A stretch of DNA of 64,000 nucleotides from Actinoplanes couchii (GTDB lineage: Bacteria; Actinomycetota; Actinomycetes; Mycobacteriales; Micromonosporaceae). A model generated the notes under the pieces. It was not told the DNA's origin, did no database searches, and saw only the letters and a list, made by a program, of their open reading frames with translations. Within the stretch, counting starts at the first letter, position 1. Every line of letters starts with the position of its first letter. Below, in pieces: positions 8,112-16,014 of this stretch. The stretch covers positions 62,001 through 126,000 of the forward strand of contig NZ_BOMG01000103.1 in the NCBI RefSeq assembly GCF_016862075.1, given 5' to 3'. Position numbers and translations under genes: made by a program.

Positions 8112-8939
8112 ATGACCGAGACGATCAAGCTGCTGCACGGTGCCGAGATCCCGCGGATCGGCGCCGGCACGTGGCCGCTGAACGACGCGGACGCCGAGCG
8201 GGTGGTCGCCGATGCGCTGCAGGCCGGTTACCGGCTGATCGACACCGCGTTCGCGTACGGGAACGAGGTCGGTGTCGGCCGGGGCCTGATCGCGTCCGGG
8301 GTGCCGCGCAACGACATCTTCGTCACCACGAAGTTCAACAAGGAGTCGCACGGGAAGGAGCAGGTCGCCGAGGCCGCCGAGCGCAGCCTCGACAAGCTGG
8401 GCCTGGACCACCTGGACCTGCTGCTGATCCACTGGCCCAACCCGGGTCACGACAGGTACGTGCAGGCCTGGGAGGGCCTGGTCCAGCTGCTCGAGGCCGG
8501 CACCGTCAAGGCCATCGGCACCAGCAACTTCAAGCCCACCCACCTGAAGCGGATCATCGACGCGACCGGGGTGGCCCCGGACGTCAACCAGATCCAGCTC
8601 AGCCCGGCGTCCACCCGGGCCGAGGCCCGCGCGTTCCACGCCGAGCACGGCATCCTCACCGAGAGCTGGTCGCCGATCGGCGGGCAGGGTGTGGCGGTGC
8701 TGGGCCTGCCGGAGGTCGCCGAGATCGCCGCGCAGACCGGGCGTACCCCGGCGCAGGTGGTGCTGCGCTGGCACCTGCAGCTGGGGCTGCTGCCGATTCC
8801 GAAGTCGGCCGACCCGAAGCGCCTGCGGGAGAACCTGGACGTGTTCGGGTTCGAGCTGACCGGGGAGCAGATGTCGGCGCTGTCCGCGCTGGACCAGGGC
8901 GAGTCCGTGGTGGAGGACTCGGACAAGTTCGGCCACTGA
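8112..8939 (+). CDS. Aldo/keto reductase (AKR5-like)
   Basis: A 275-residue NADPH-dependent TIM-barrel oxidoreductase reducing aldehydes or ketones, related to 2,5-diketo-D-gluconate reductases. The catalytic tetrad is visible: Asp44 (LIDTA), Tyr49 (AYGNE), Lys74 (TTKFN), His107 (LLIHWP). The cofactor-binding end (IPKSADPKRLRENLDVF) is also present. ATG 8112 follows GGAAGGAATCAG. Transcribed alone, ending at a strong hairpin shared with the convergent metal-transport operon. Physiological substrate unknown. Confidence 0.9.
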   Translation: MTETIKLLHGAEIPRIGAGTWPLNDADAERVVADALQAGYRLIDTAFAYGNEVGVGRGLIASGVPRNDIFVTTKFNKESHGKEQVAEAAERSLDKLGLDHLDLLLIHWPNPGHDRYVQAWEGLVQLLEAGTVKAIGTSNFKPTHLKRIIDATGVAPDVNQIQLSPASTRAEARAFHAEHGILTESWSPIGGQGVAVLGLPEVAEIAAQTGRTPAQVVLRWHLQLGLLPIPKSADPKRLRENLDVFGFELTGEQMSALSALDQGESVVEDSDKFGH

Positions 8940-8946
8940 TGTTCTG

Positions 8947-8978
8947 AATGGGCGCCCCGGAAACCCGGGGCGCCCATT
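8947..8978. terminator. Bidirectional hairpin terminator
   Basis: Perfect 14-bp stem: arms 8947-8960 and 8965-8978, core GGGCGCCCCGG / CCGGGGCGCCC, loop AAAC, followed by a T run on the plus strand. It separates the convergent aldo/keto reductase and CbiN-like genes. Confidence 0.85.
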
Positions 8979-8979
8979 T

Positions 8980-9312
8980 TCAGGACGGTCGGCGCCGCAA
9001 CAGCCAGAACAGGCCGCCGCCGATCGCGAACGTGATCAGCACGCCGATCACGCCGGACAGGCCGGTCGCCAGGTACTCGTTGTCGATGCCCTTGAACGCG
9101 TAGTCGGCGAGCGGGCCGTCGGCGAACTCGTGGTCCTTCGCCTGCTGGGCCATGCACGTGCCGCCGGTGATCTCGTCGTCGGCGTTGAAGGTGCAGCCCT
9201 CACGGGCCGCGTAGTCCAGTCCGTCCGGGCTGCCGGAGGCGAAACTGCTTGCTACCCCGGCGAGCAGCAGGGCCACGAGCAGGCCGGCGACGATGAAAAC
9301 GCGCTTGCTCAT
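8980..9312 (-). CDS. PDGLE-domain (CbiN-like) component of cobalt/nickel ECF transporter
   Basis: 110 residues with an N-terminal membrane helix (about 5-25), a short extracytoplasmic loop starting SPDGLDYAA (the PDGLE signature) and a second helix (about 84-104) before a basic tail. In CbiMN(Q)O transporters this small subunit assists metal loading of CbiM. It overlaps the cbiM stop by 4 bp (ATGA), so the two are translationally coupled. No CbiQ or CbiO gene follows in the window: the pair either recruits an ECF module from elsewhere or acts as a minimal transporter. Confidence 0.85.
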   Translation of the reverse strand: MSKRVFIVAGLLVALLLAGVASSFASGSPDGLDYAAREGCTFNADDEITGGTCMAQQAKDHEFADGPLADYAFKGIDNEYLATGLSGVIGVLITFAIGGGLFWLLRRRPS

Positions 9313-9980
9313 GCGGCCACCTCCAACGGTTTGCGGAACGCCCGGAGCGCGTACACCAGGTCGGGCCGCACCTTCGCGACGGTGACCACGGTGGTCGCGG
9401 CGATCAGGCCCTCACCGACTCCGATCAGGACGTGCACCCCGCCGAGGGTGGCGGCGACCCCGGCCAGCGACAGGTCGGTGGTGCCGCCCAGCGCGTACTC
9501 GAGGACGAAGCCCTGCGACGCCAGGACGACACCGATGACCGACGCGATGAAGGCGGTGGCGCCGAGACCCGACGCGTTCTTCGGCAGGACGCGCAACAGC
9601 AGAGCGACCAGCACGTACGCCGCGGCCGCCCCGATCAGGGCCATGTTGGTGATGTTGAGGCCGAGCGCGGTCAGGCCGCCGTCGCCGAAGACAAGCGCCT
9701 GCACGATCAGGACGGTGGACACGCACAGCGCGCCGACCCATGGGCCGACCAGGATCACCGCGAGGGTGCCGCCGAGCAGGTGGCCGGAGACGCCGGGCAA
9801 CACGCCGAAGTTGAGCATCTGCACCGCGAAGATGAACGCCGCGACCAGCCCGGCCATCGGGGCCAGCCGGTCGTCGAGGTCCGCTTTGGCCCGCCACACG
9901 CAGACGGCGAGGCCGGCCACCGCGATCACCATGAATATCGCCGACACGGGACCGTTGATGATCCCGTTGGCGATGTGCAT
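9309..9980 (-). CDS. cbiM: Cobalt/nickel ECF transporter S component CbiM
   Basis: 223-residue membrane protein with about six helices. It begins MHIANGIINGPVS; in CbiM/NikM the N-terminal Met-His is itself a metal ligand, which is why ATG 9980 is preferred over ATG 9995, although the latter has a better AGGAG ribosome site. The segment GVSGHLLGGTLAVILVGPWVG contains the second conserved histidine. Imports Co2+ or Ni2+; a Nur-like operator just upstream favours nickel. First gene of a two-gene operon with the PDGLE protein. Confidence 0.9.
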   Translation of the reverse strand: MHIANGIINGPVSAIFMVIAVAGLAVCVWRAKADLDDRLAPMAGLVAAFIFAVQMLNFGVLPGVSGHLLGGTLAVILVGPWVGALCVSTVLIVQALVFGDGGLTALGLNITNMALIGAAAAYVLVALLLRVLPKNASGLGATAFIASVIGVVLASQGFVLEYALGGTTDLSLAGVAATLGGVHVLIGVGEGLIAATTVVTVAKVRPDLVYALRAFRKPLEVAA

Positions 9981-10041
9981 CGCCACAGCTTCCATCGATA
10001 TCTCCTCTGTACGACCGGCTCAGGGAACCGGTCTCAGCCGA

Positions 10042-10081
10042 AGCATATTGACAGACCTACGTTGTTGCCAAGCTCTTGCAA
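10042..10081 (-). promoter_or_regulatory. cbiM promoter overlapped by a Nur-like box
   Basis: On the minus strand TTGGCA (10066-10071) and TATGCT (10042-10047) are separated by 18 bp, a plausible promoter. The -35 element lies inside TTGCAA-N5-TGGCAA (10065-10081), which matches the Streptomyces nickel-uptake regulator (Nur) consensus tTGCaa-N5-ttGCAA with one mismatch. The arrangement suggests repression by nickel-loaded Nur. Confidence 0.65.
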
Positions 10082-10702
10082 CTACGCGCCCACATAGCGG
10101 CCCGGCCGGTGGTTCATCGCCAGCACCAGGTTGAGCACGACCGCCCCGGCCGCGGACAGCAGCGCCGCGCCGACCGGCAGCACCAGCAGCGACAACAGGA
10201 CCACGACCGCGTCCAGGCCGAGCTGCACCCAGCCGGCCCGCCAGCCGAACCGGTCCTGGGCGATCAGGGCGACCACACCGAACCCACCGAGGCTGCCACC
10301 GTGGCGGAAAATGATCAGGATGCCGATGGCGGTGGCCAGATTACCGGTGATCGTGGCGTACAGCGGGGCCATCTGGACCAGCGGCATCATCGCCGGATGC
10401 AGCAGCGAGAACGCCGACACCAGCCCGACGCCGATCGCCGACCGCAGCGTGAACGACCAGCCCCGGCGGGTGATCGCGAGCAGCACGAACGGCACGTTCA
10501 CCAGCACGAAAACCACGGCCAGCGGCCAGCCGGCGGCACGTTCGATGAGCAGGCCGAGCCCGGCGGTGCCGCCCGTGGCGATACCGCCGGACTTCAGCAG
10601 GAACAGGCCGAGCGACGCGACGAACGCCCCGGTGACGATGCTGACGGCGTCCTCGGCTCGGGTGTGCCGTACCGCCGCCGGCTTCTCCAGGGTGTTGATC
10701 AT
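10082..10702 (-). CDS. YitT/YczE-like integral membrane protein
   Basis: 206 residues, about five membrane helices, with GLFLLKSGGIATGGTAGLGLLIERA near the N-terminus, the pattern of the YitT (DUF161) family, and HGGSLGGFGVVALIAQDRFGWRAGWVQLGLDAV later. Family members are multipass proteins of unsettled function. Start taken at ATG 10702 (MINTLEKP); an upstream start at 10768 would add a polar 22-residue tail. It ends right beside the Nur-like box, so cbiM is transcribed from its own promoter. Confidence 0.75.
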   Translation of the reverse strand: MINTLEKPAAVRHTRAEDAVSIVTGAFVASLGLFLLKSGGIATGGTAGLGLLIERAAGWPLAVVFVLVNVPFVLLAITRRGWSFTLRSAIGVGLVSAFSLLHPAMMPLVQMAPLYATITGNLATAIGILIIFRHGGSLGGFGVVALIAQDRFGWRAGWVQLGLDAVVVLLSLLVLPVGAALLSAAGAVVLNLVLAMNHRPGRYVGA

Positions 10703-10816
10703 GGCCGATAGGTTCACATCACGGGTCGGTCTGTGCAAACGAGGGTCGATGTGCTGAACACTCTGCACAGCTGCCTGTCGATCAAGGCGGGATCTGCCCA
10801 GCGCGTGCTGTTTTCT

Positions 10817-11716
10817 TTAACCTGCAAGTAACTTTCGGGCCCGGGCGCCCTGGAAGGCATCACCGGCCATCCCGAAACCGAACAGCACGATGAGCGCGCC
10901 GGCGATCTGCAGGACAAAACCCGCCTCCAGCGCCTGAATGAACACACCCGTCCCGAAGAGCACCGTCGCACCGACCGCGAGCGCCACGATCCGGGCCCGC
11001 GACGGCGGCGGCCCGTCCGGCCGGACCTTCAGATCGAACATCTCGGCGAGCCGCTGATGCTCCGCCTCGGTGCCGATCCCGGCCCGGTCACCCTCGGCGT
11101 AGTGCCGCACCACGGCCGCGGCGAACCCCGGCGGCAGATCCTCGAACCACACCCGGAGGCGGCCCTTGCCGGCGACGTTCAGGTCCATCCGCTGGTCGGC
11201 GTGAGCGATCGGCCCCAGCGCGAGATCCGCCCACGGAATCGTCACCGGCCGCCCGATCCGGCGGTCGGCGTGGATGCCGTCGGCGTTCACCGTGAAGCCG
11301 GTCCCACGCCAGGCGATCGGCGCGACGAACACCAGGCCACCGGTGAAGATCACGGTGAGGGCGAGCAGGACGCCATCCCGCTCCCCCTGAACCCAGGACC
11401 AGCCACAGACCGCCGCGAAGGCAGCCCACCCACCCAGGACAAAAAGCCCGAGAAAAACCGGAACCGCATGCCTGCGGGTACGGAATTCCCTAGGCCCGAT
11501 CTCGAACCCGGCACTCCCTCGCCACCGCAGAGCAACAACCACCACCGCCCCGACCACGAACGAGACGACCGCAGCCCCGAGCGCCACCGCCAGCATCCCG
11601 CGCGGTTCCTCCCGCCCACCAGAGGCAACCCCCACCCCACCCACCGCAACAGCAGCCGCAACCCCCAGAACCCACCGCCGCCACCGAACCAGCACCCGGG
11701 AAACCCACAAACCCAT
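10817..11716 (-). CDS. Membrane protein of unknown function
   Basis: 299 residues. Four hydrophobic helices in the first 145 residues, a soluble central part (about 145-245; WRGTGFTVNADGIHADRRIGRPVTIPWADL) that resembles PH-like/bPH domains of actinobacterial membrane proteins, and two C-terminal helices. Start set at ATG 11716 (MGLWVSRVLVRW); the frame is open further upstream but the residues there are low-complexity. Nothing links it functionally to its neighbours. Confidence 0.7.
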   Translation of the reverse strand: MGLWVSRVLVRWRRWVLGVAAAVAVGGVGVASGGREEPRGMLAVALGAAVVSFVVGAVVVVALRWRGSAGFEIGPREFRTRRHAVPVFLGLFVLGGWAAFAAVCGWSWVQGERDGVLLALTVIFTGGLVFVAPIAWRGTGFTVNADGIHADRRIGRPVTIPWADLALGPIAHADQRMDLNVAGKGRLRVWFEDLPPGFAAAVVRHYAEGDRAGIGTEAEHQRLAEMFDLKVRPDGPPPSRARIVALAVGATVLFGTGVFIQALEAGFVLQIAGALIVLFGFGMAGDAFQGARARKLLAG

Positions 11717-11805
11717 TCCCGCAGCGTACGAGGAACTCCCCGACCGCCGCCGGGCTGTTTGACGGCACTCCTGTTCGGTCCCGGCTCCCGCCGGCACTGT
11801 GACTG

Positions 11806-12222
11806 TCATGCGCCGGCCCGGTGACGATAGGCGCAGACCCGGCCGTGTGTGCGGTCGCCGATCTCGTGCAGCTCGGAGTTCGCCGGGCTCAACAGATGGT
11901 GGAGAGCCCTTCCCCGCATCCGTCGCGTGGTACCGGCTTGGATCGCCACCCACAGTGCCCCGGCTTCGTCCTCACGCTGACACCGCCGCAACAGCCGGAT
12001 ACCCAGCATCGCCGCCACCACGAGACCGTCACGCTCTCCGATGCCTGCCGCGTCCCATCCCTGTTGCAGCACCTGCACGGCGTCATCACAGCGGCCCTGC
12101 CGGTGAAGACACGACGCCCAGCGCAGCCGCGCCTGATCCGCCCGTGCCCACTCCCGCCGTTCCAGGGCCTCGACGACGACAGCCTCCAACATCATGGCCG
12201 TCCCACTCCACAGCCCGTTCAT
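11806..12222 (-). CDS. Small TPR-like helical protein
   Basis: 138 residues; helices such as ALERREWARADQARLRWASC and CDDAVQVLQQGWDAAGIGER look like degenerate tetratricopeptide units. Start ATG 12222 has AAGGAC upstream and overlaps the preceding gene by 4 bp (ATGA). With that gene it forms a two-gene operon running away from the divergent XRE/TPR regulator at 12684, which also has a TPR-like C-terminal half. Function unknown; a partner or target of that regulator is conceivable. Confidence 0.6.
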   Translation of the reverse strand: MNGLWSGTAMMLEAVVVEALERREWARADQARLRWASCLHRQGRCDDAVQVLQQGWDAAGIGERDGLVVAAMLGIRLLRRCQREDEAGALWVAIQAGTTRRMRGRALHHLLSPANSELHEIGDRTHGRVCAYRHRAGA

Positions 12223-12500
12223 CGCCGAGGTCCTTTCCTGCCCACAGCGCCGGACAGCAGACCCGGCGTGCTCACACAGACGGCCCCGACCAGCCCGGGC
12301 CGAGTCGCACCAGGCCGGCGGGCAGGCAACCGAAGCGTCCGCGAGAAGACCACGACAGCGTTCTCCCGCTGCCGGCACGGCCCCAACGAGCCGCAAGACA
12401 GACATCGCCCCGTCGCACTCGACGTCACGTGATCATCGAGGACGGTCTGAGCCGTACGAAGCTGCTCGGCCGATATCGCGTAGTACGTGTTCCCGGACAT
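12219..12500 (-). CDS. Small Cys-motif (zinc-ribbon-like) protein
   Basis: 93 residues. A helical N-terminus (YYAISAEQLRTAQTVLDDHV) leads to GRCLSCGSLGPC (CxxC and a third Cys), then a basic arginine/proline tail ending PGATRPGLVGA. The Cys spacing suggests metal binding, perhaps with a ligand from elsewhere. Start ATG 12500 is preceded by GGGAGG at good spacing. First gene of the operon with the TPR-like protein. Confidence 0.6.
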   Translation of the reverse strand: MSGNTYYAISAEQLRTAQTVLDDHVTSSATGRCLSCGSLGPCRQRENAVVVFSRTLRLPARRPGATRPGLVGAVCVSTPGLLSGAVGRKGPRR

Positions 12501-12683
12501 GAATCGCCTCCCAGAGCCCGACGACTTCCACCTATCACGATGGTTCGGGCATCAACCAGGCAAGCCGCTTCCGGAATGCCACGAAAGCCAATAGCTATTA
12601 ACAAACCGGAGTTAACCCCTGGGCCGAAGGCGGAATGCCCGGCATCCTGAGCATCGAGAGTCCGATGAGGTCAGGAGGGTGGG

Positions 12684-13817
12684 ATGTACTCGACCGGCTT
12701 ACGGGAAGCGCGCAACGCACGCGGATGGTCCCAGCGCCGTCTCGTGGCGGGAATCGAAGAATACGCACGACACCGAGGTCTCGAAATCGCCTCCACACCG
12801 AGCCTGCTCGTCTACGTGTCGGAATGGGAGAACGGGAGAAGAGCGCTGTCCGACTCGTACGCGGCCATCCTTCGCGCTGTCCTCGGAGTCACCGACGGCG
12901 AACTGGTCGGCGACGCACCCGGCCCGGTGCCCCTTGATTCGGACGGCTACGTCCAACTCCTTGAACAGATCGACTCCGCACGCAGCATCGGGCGCGAGAT
13001 GGTCGGCACCCTCCTCGCCCAGACTGAACTGCTGCGCACCATGGATAGGCAGGCCGGAGCGGCGTCACTGGTCGACCAGATGGGCTCCCACCTGGCTGCT
13101 TTGCAGGACGTCCTGACCTTCGCTGTGCTGCCGGACGCGCGTAGGCCCGTGGCGATCGCTTTGGCCGGGGCCGCGACCCTGGCCGCCTGGCAGGCGCTGG
13201 ACGTCGGTGCGGCAGACCGGGCCTGGCGTCACTACGAGCTGGCGAAAACCGCAGCCAGGGATGCCGATGAGATCGCCTATCTGGCGCACGCGATGGCGGA
13301 GCAGGCTTACGTTCTCGTCGAGGCGGGACGGCATGATCTGGCTGTCTCGCTGGTGCGGGAAGCCCGGCGAGCGAGCAGCAGTCGAGTATCGAGCCGACTC
13401 GCCGCCTGGCTGAACGCGGTGGAAGGCGAATTGTGCGCCCTGGCCGGTCTCCCGGAGGACTGTCGGCGAGCCCTGGATCGCGCATTGGCCGAACTGCCGC
13501 CGGACAGCGACGACCGGGATCCGGAGATGGTCAGCATCTTCCTGAACCGCAGTCATCTCGATCGGTGGCGTGGCAACACGATGGCTCTCCTCGGGGACGA
13601 CGAAGCCGTCGGCGACCTGTATGAAGTGCTCAGAACGATGGATCCGACCTTCGTCCGGGCGAGGGCCGGGGTGTTCTGCCACCTGGCTCAGGCTCACCTC
13701 GTCCGGGAGGAGGCCGACGACGCCCGCTCGTGCCTTCTCGCAGCACGACGGCTGGCCGGCCGGACCGGCTCGGTGCGGCATCGACGCCGAGTGGAACGGC
13801 TGATGCGGATGGTTTAA
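12684..13817 (+). CDS. XRE-family regulator with TPR-like C-terminal domain
   Basis: 377 residues. Residues 1-75 are a helix-turn-helix of the XRE type (LREARNARGWSQRRLVAGIE ... VSEWENGRRALSDSYAAILRAVLG). Residues about 130-370 are alpha-helical repeats (AWRHYELAKTAARDADEIAYLAHAMAEQAYV and similar), as in actinobacterial regulators that bind small peptides or partner proteins. It is divergent from the small operon at 12500-11806, the obvious target, with 180 bp between. Overlaps the convergent Nudix gene by 4 bp. Confidence 0.8.
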   Translation: MYSTGLREARNARGWSQRRLVAGIEEYARHRGLEIASTPSLLVYVSEWENGRRALSDSYAAILRAVLGVTDGELVGDAPGPVPLDSDGYVQLLEQIDSARSIGREMVGTLLAQTELLRTMDRQAGAASLVDQMGSHLAALQDVLTFAVLPDARRPVAIALAGAATLAAWQALDVGAADRAWRHYELAKTAARDADEIAYLAHAMAEQAYVLVEAGRHDLAVSLVREARRASSSRVSSRLAAWLNAVEGELCALAGLPEDCRRALDRALAELPPDSDDRDPEMVSIFLNRSHLDRWRGNTMALLGDDEAVGDLYEVLRTMDPTFVRARAGVFCHLAQAHLVREEADDARSCLLAARRLAGRTGSVRHRRRVERLMRMV

Positions 13818-14371
13818 GACTCTTCCGGGTCGATGCCGAAGGCCAGGATGTGCAGCAACGTCAGTAGTGTCCCGGAGCTGATGATCTCGCCCTTGGTGAT
13901 CAGGTCACGGACGTCGGCCAGCGGGATCCAGGTGACTTCGCCGGCCTCTTCGCCGCCCTCCGGCTCACCGACCAGGTCGGCGCCTCGGCCTACGAAGAGC
14001 ACATGCGGTGAATCGACCATGCCGACGATGGGCTGATAGGTGAGCACCCGTCGGAGGGCGTGCGGCCGCCATCCGGTCTCCTCCTCTACTTCCCGGGCTG
14101 CGGTGGCCGCCGGGTCTTCGCCCGGGTCCAGCAGGCCTCCGGGCAGTTCCCAGGCCCACTTGCCCGGAACGAAGCGGTACTGGCGCAGCATGAGCACCCG
14201 ATCCCGGCCGTCGACGACCGCGGCGATCGCCGCACTGTTCAGCCGGACGACGTGATGTTCGAACCGCTCGACACCCGGCGGCTCGACATCGACACGGGAC
14301 AGCCTCACCCACCGGTTCTCGTAGATGCTCCGCTCACCATGCACCTGCCAAGCAGGTGACGGTTCGTTCAC
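13814..14371 (-). CDS. Nudix hydrolase (ADP-ribose pyrophosphatase-like)
   Basis: 185 residues. A complete Nudix box GX5EX7REUXEEXGU is present: it starts at GGLLDPGEDPAATAAREVEE and continues ETGWR. Upstream LRQYRFVPGKWAWELPGG and the N-terminal YENRWVRLSRVDVEPPG strand are typical of ADP-ribose/sugar-nucleotide pyrophosphatases. GTG at 14371 with GGGAGG upstream is preferred; an earlier GTG at 14398 would add nine residues. Exact substrate unknown. A second, truncated Nudix relic lies just upstream in the opposite orientation. Confidence 0.88.
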   Translation of the reverse strand: MNEPSPAWQVHGERSIYENRWVRLSRVDVEPPGVERFEHHVVRLNSAAIAAVVDGRDRVLMLRQYRFVPGKWAWELPGGLLDPGEDPAATAAREVEEETGWRPHALRRVLTYQPIVGMVDSPHVLFVGRGADLVGEPEGGEEAGEVTWIPLADVRDLITKGEIISSGTLLTLLHILAFGIDPEES

Positions 14372-14460
14372 CTCGGCCTCCCACGAGTCGCACTCCACAA
14401 AAACCTATCGGGCCGCCTCGGACCCGAAGGTCCTGCCCTTGGCTACGGTGCGCTGATGAG

Positions 14461-14595
14461 CGCGAAGCCGAAACCGACCGCTTCGTTCTCGACCGCTGGG
14501 TCTGGGAACTGCCCGGCGGCTACCTCGACCACGGTGAGGAACCGCTGTCCTGCGCGGCCCGTGAGGTCGAGGAGGAGACCGGCCGTCGGCCGGTC
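14461..14595 (+). pseudogene. Nudix hydrolase gene fragment
   Basis: The frame contains REAETDRFVLDRWVWELPGG followed by YLDHGEEPLSCAAREVEEET and GRRP: a recognisable Nudix box with its preceding strand but no proper N- or C-terminal parts. It ends abruptly at the 3' end of the oxidoreductase gene (14594), beyond which the frame is antisense to that gene. A 45-codon relic of a Nudix gene cut by rearrangement. Confidence 0.65.
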
Positions 14596-15385
14596 AGGCG
14601 AGGTGGATGCCCAGGTCGGTGCGGCCCGGAAGCAGGTCTGCTCGTAGGGAGCGGGTGCCCTGGTAGTCGCCGTCGCGTAGGCGGCGGAACTGGCGGGGCT
14701 TCTCGTCGTCGATGGTGCGTAGGCGGGACTTCAGGCGGTGCACCTCGTGGTCGACGGCTGCGGCGTCCAGGCCGTCGGCGTCGTGGATCACATGCAGGTC
14801 CAGGGTTTCGATGCCCACGTACCACAGGGTGCCGTGGGTCAGCGGGAACAACAGGGACTCCAGGTCGCCGCTGATGCCGCGGGGGCCGATCGAGCGGGCG
14901 TCCTCCCCCGCCGTCACCACGACCAGTGCGCGGCGACCGGTCAGGCCGCCGTCGCCGTAACGGCGGGGCACGCCCAGGTCCGGGTCCATGTCACCGTAGG
15001 CGAAACCGCTGGTCAGCACCCGGTCGAACCAGCCCTTCAGGATCGCCGGCGGCCCGTACCACCACAGTGGGAACTGCAGCACGAGGAGTTCGGCGGCGGC
15101 CAACTCGGCCTGCTCACGGCGTACATCAGCAGGCAGTTGACCTTTGGTGTAGGCCGTCCCGGCCTGTTCGGCGAGGTTGCCGGCCGTCCCGGCCAGGTCT
15201 CCGAGATCACCCTCGCCGAGCACCGGATCGAAGCCTTGCGCGTTCAGATCGGATGTCGCCACCCGGTAGCGCTGTGACAGCTCCTCGACCCCGGCCCGGA
15301 ACAGCCGGTCGTTGAAGGAGCCGGAGCGTGGATGCGCGTAGACCCAGTGGGCGGCGCCGGGCCGCGGCGGATGCGCGATCGTCAT
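14594..15385 (-). CDS. NAD(P)H dehydrogenase (quinone), flavodoxin-like fold
   Basis: 263 residues. The N-terminal HWVYAHPRSGSFNDRL is the FMN/FAD phosphate loop of the NQO1/MdaB/KefF family, and LLVLQFPLWWYGPPAILKGWFDRVLTSGFAYG is the isoalloxazine-binding region; VVTAGEDARSIGPRGISGDLESLLFPLTHGTL follows. These flavoproteins reduce quinones by two electrons, protecting against redox cycling. It overlaps the upstream TetR stop by 4 bp, so the repressor and enzyme are co-translated. Confidence 0.88.
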   Translation of the reverse strand: MTIAHPPRPGAAHWVYAHPRSGSFNDRLFRAGVEELSQRYRVATSDLNAQGFDPVLGEGDLGDLAGTAGNLAEQAGTAYTKGQLPADVRREQAELAAAELLVLQFPLWWYGPPAILKGWFDRVLTSGFAYGDMDPDLGVPRRYGDGGLTGRRALVVVTAGEDARSIGPRGISGDLESLLFPLTHGTLWYVGIETLDLHVIHDADGLDAAAVDHEVHRLKSRLRTIDDEKPRQFRRLRDGDYQGTRSLRADLLPGRTDLGIHLA

Positions 15386-15978
15386 GACGTTGTCCCCTCT
15401 GTCGTGATGGCGGTGATGACCCGGGCGAGCACCCGGCGGGCGCGGTCGGCGGCGATCCGGCCGGCGAGCACGTTGCGGGCCAGGGCGTCGCCGGCGCCGA
15501 CGAACGCGTGCAGCGCCGCCGCGTCGAGCGGCCCGCAGAACGGTTCCAGCGCTGTGCGGCAGGTGGCTAGGTAGACCTCCTCGGCTTCCTGGCGCACCCG
15601 GCTGAGCTCGGACGATCCGGCGAGCGCGGCGACGACATCGGCCAACTCCCGCCCCTCGGCGAGGCAGCAGTCGATGTACGCCGCCGCGACCACCCCGGCC
15701 ACCGCCGGCAGATCGTGCGCCACCTCGTCGAGGGCCGTGCGCAGGGTGTCGCGTTGCCGGTCCTCGAACGCCCGGTACAGCTCGGTGAGTAGCCCGGCCC
15801 GGTCGCCGAAGTGGTCGTAGACCAGCGGTTTGGTCACCCCGGCCCGCTCGGCGAGCCGCCCGAGGGTCAGCTCGTCGGTGCCCGCGTCGCGGATCAGCTC
15901 CCGGGCCACGTCCAGCAGCTGGGTGTGCCGTTCGGCTTTGGACAGCCGGCGGCGCGGTTGATTCCCGGTCTCACTCAC
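15382..15978 (-). CDS. TetR family transcriptional regulator
   Basis: 198 residues. The N-terminal helix-turn-helix (LTLGRLAERAGVTKPLVYDHFGDRAGLLTELYRAF, about 38-72) is standard TetR; the rest is a helical ligand domain. It lies in a TetR to quinone-reductase operon and starts 7 bp from a palindrome (15985-16003). Likely a repressor released by electrophiles or quinones, inferred from the adjacent reductases. Confidence 0.88.
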   Translation of the reverse strand: MSETGNQPRRRLSKAERHTQLLDVARELIRDAGTDELTLGRLAERAGVTKPLVYDHFGDRAGLLTELYRAFEDRQRDTLRTALDEVAHDLPAVAGVVAAAYIDCCLAEGRELADVVAALAGSSELSRVRQEAEEVYLATCRTALEPFCGPLDAAALHAFVGAGDALARNVLAGRIAADRARRVLARVITAITTEGTTS

Positions 15979-15984
15979 CCGGCC

Positions 15985-16003
15985 AAGTTACCACAAGTAA
16001 CTT
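15985..16003. promoter_or_regulatory. Palindromic operator upstream of TetR gene
   Basis: Perfect inverted repeat AAGTTAC-N5-GTAACTT immediately upstream of the TetR start (15978); a further GGTAACT half-site at 16010-16016 extends it. Position and symmetry fit TetR autoregulation. Confidence 0.7.
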
Positions 16004-16014
16004 ACTACTGGTAA

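Noticed and set aside
9996..10041. Cobalamin riboswitch upstream of cbiM
   Set aside because: The leader is only about 40 bases and has no B12-box; the Nur-like site explains regulation better.
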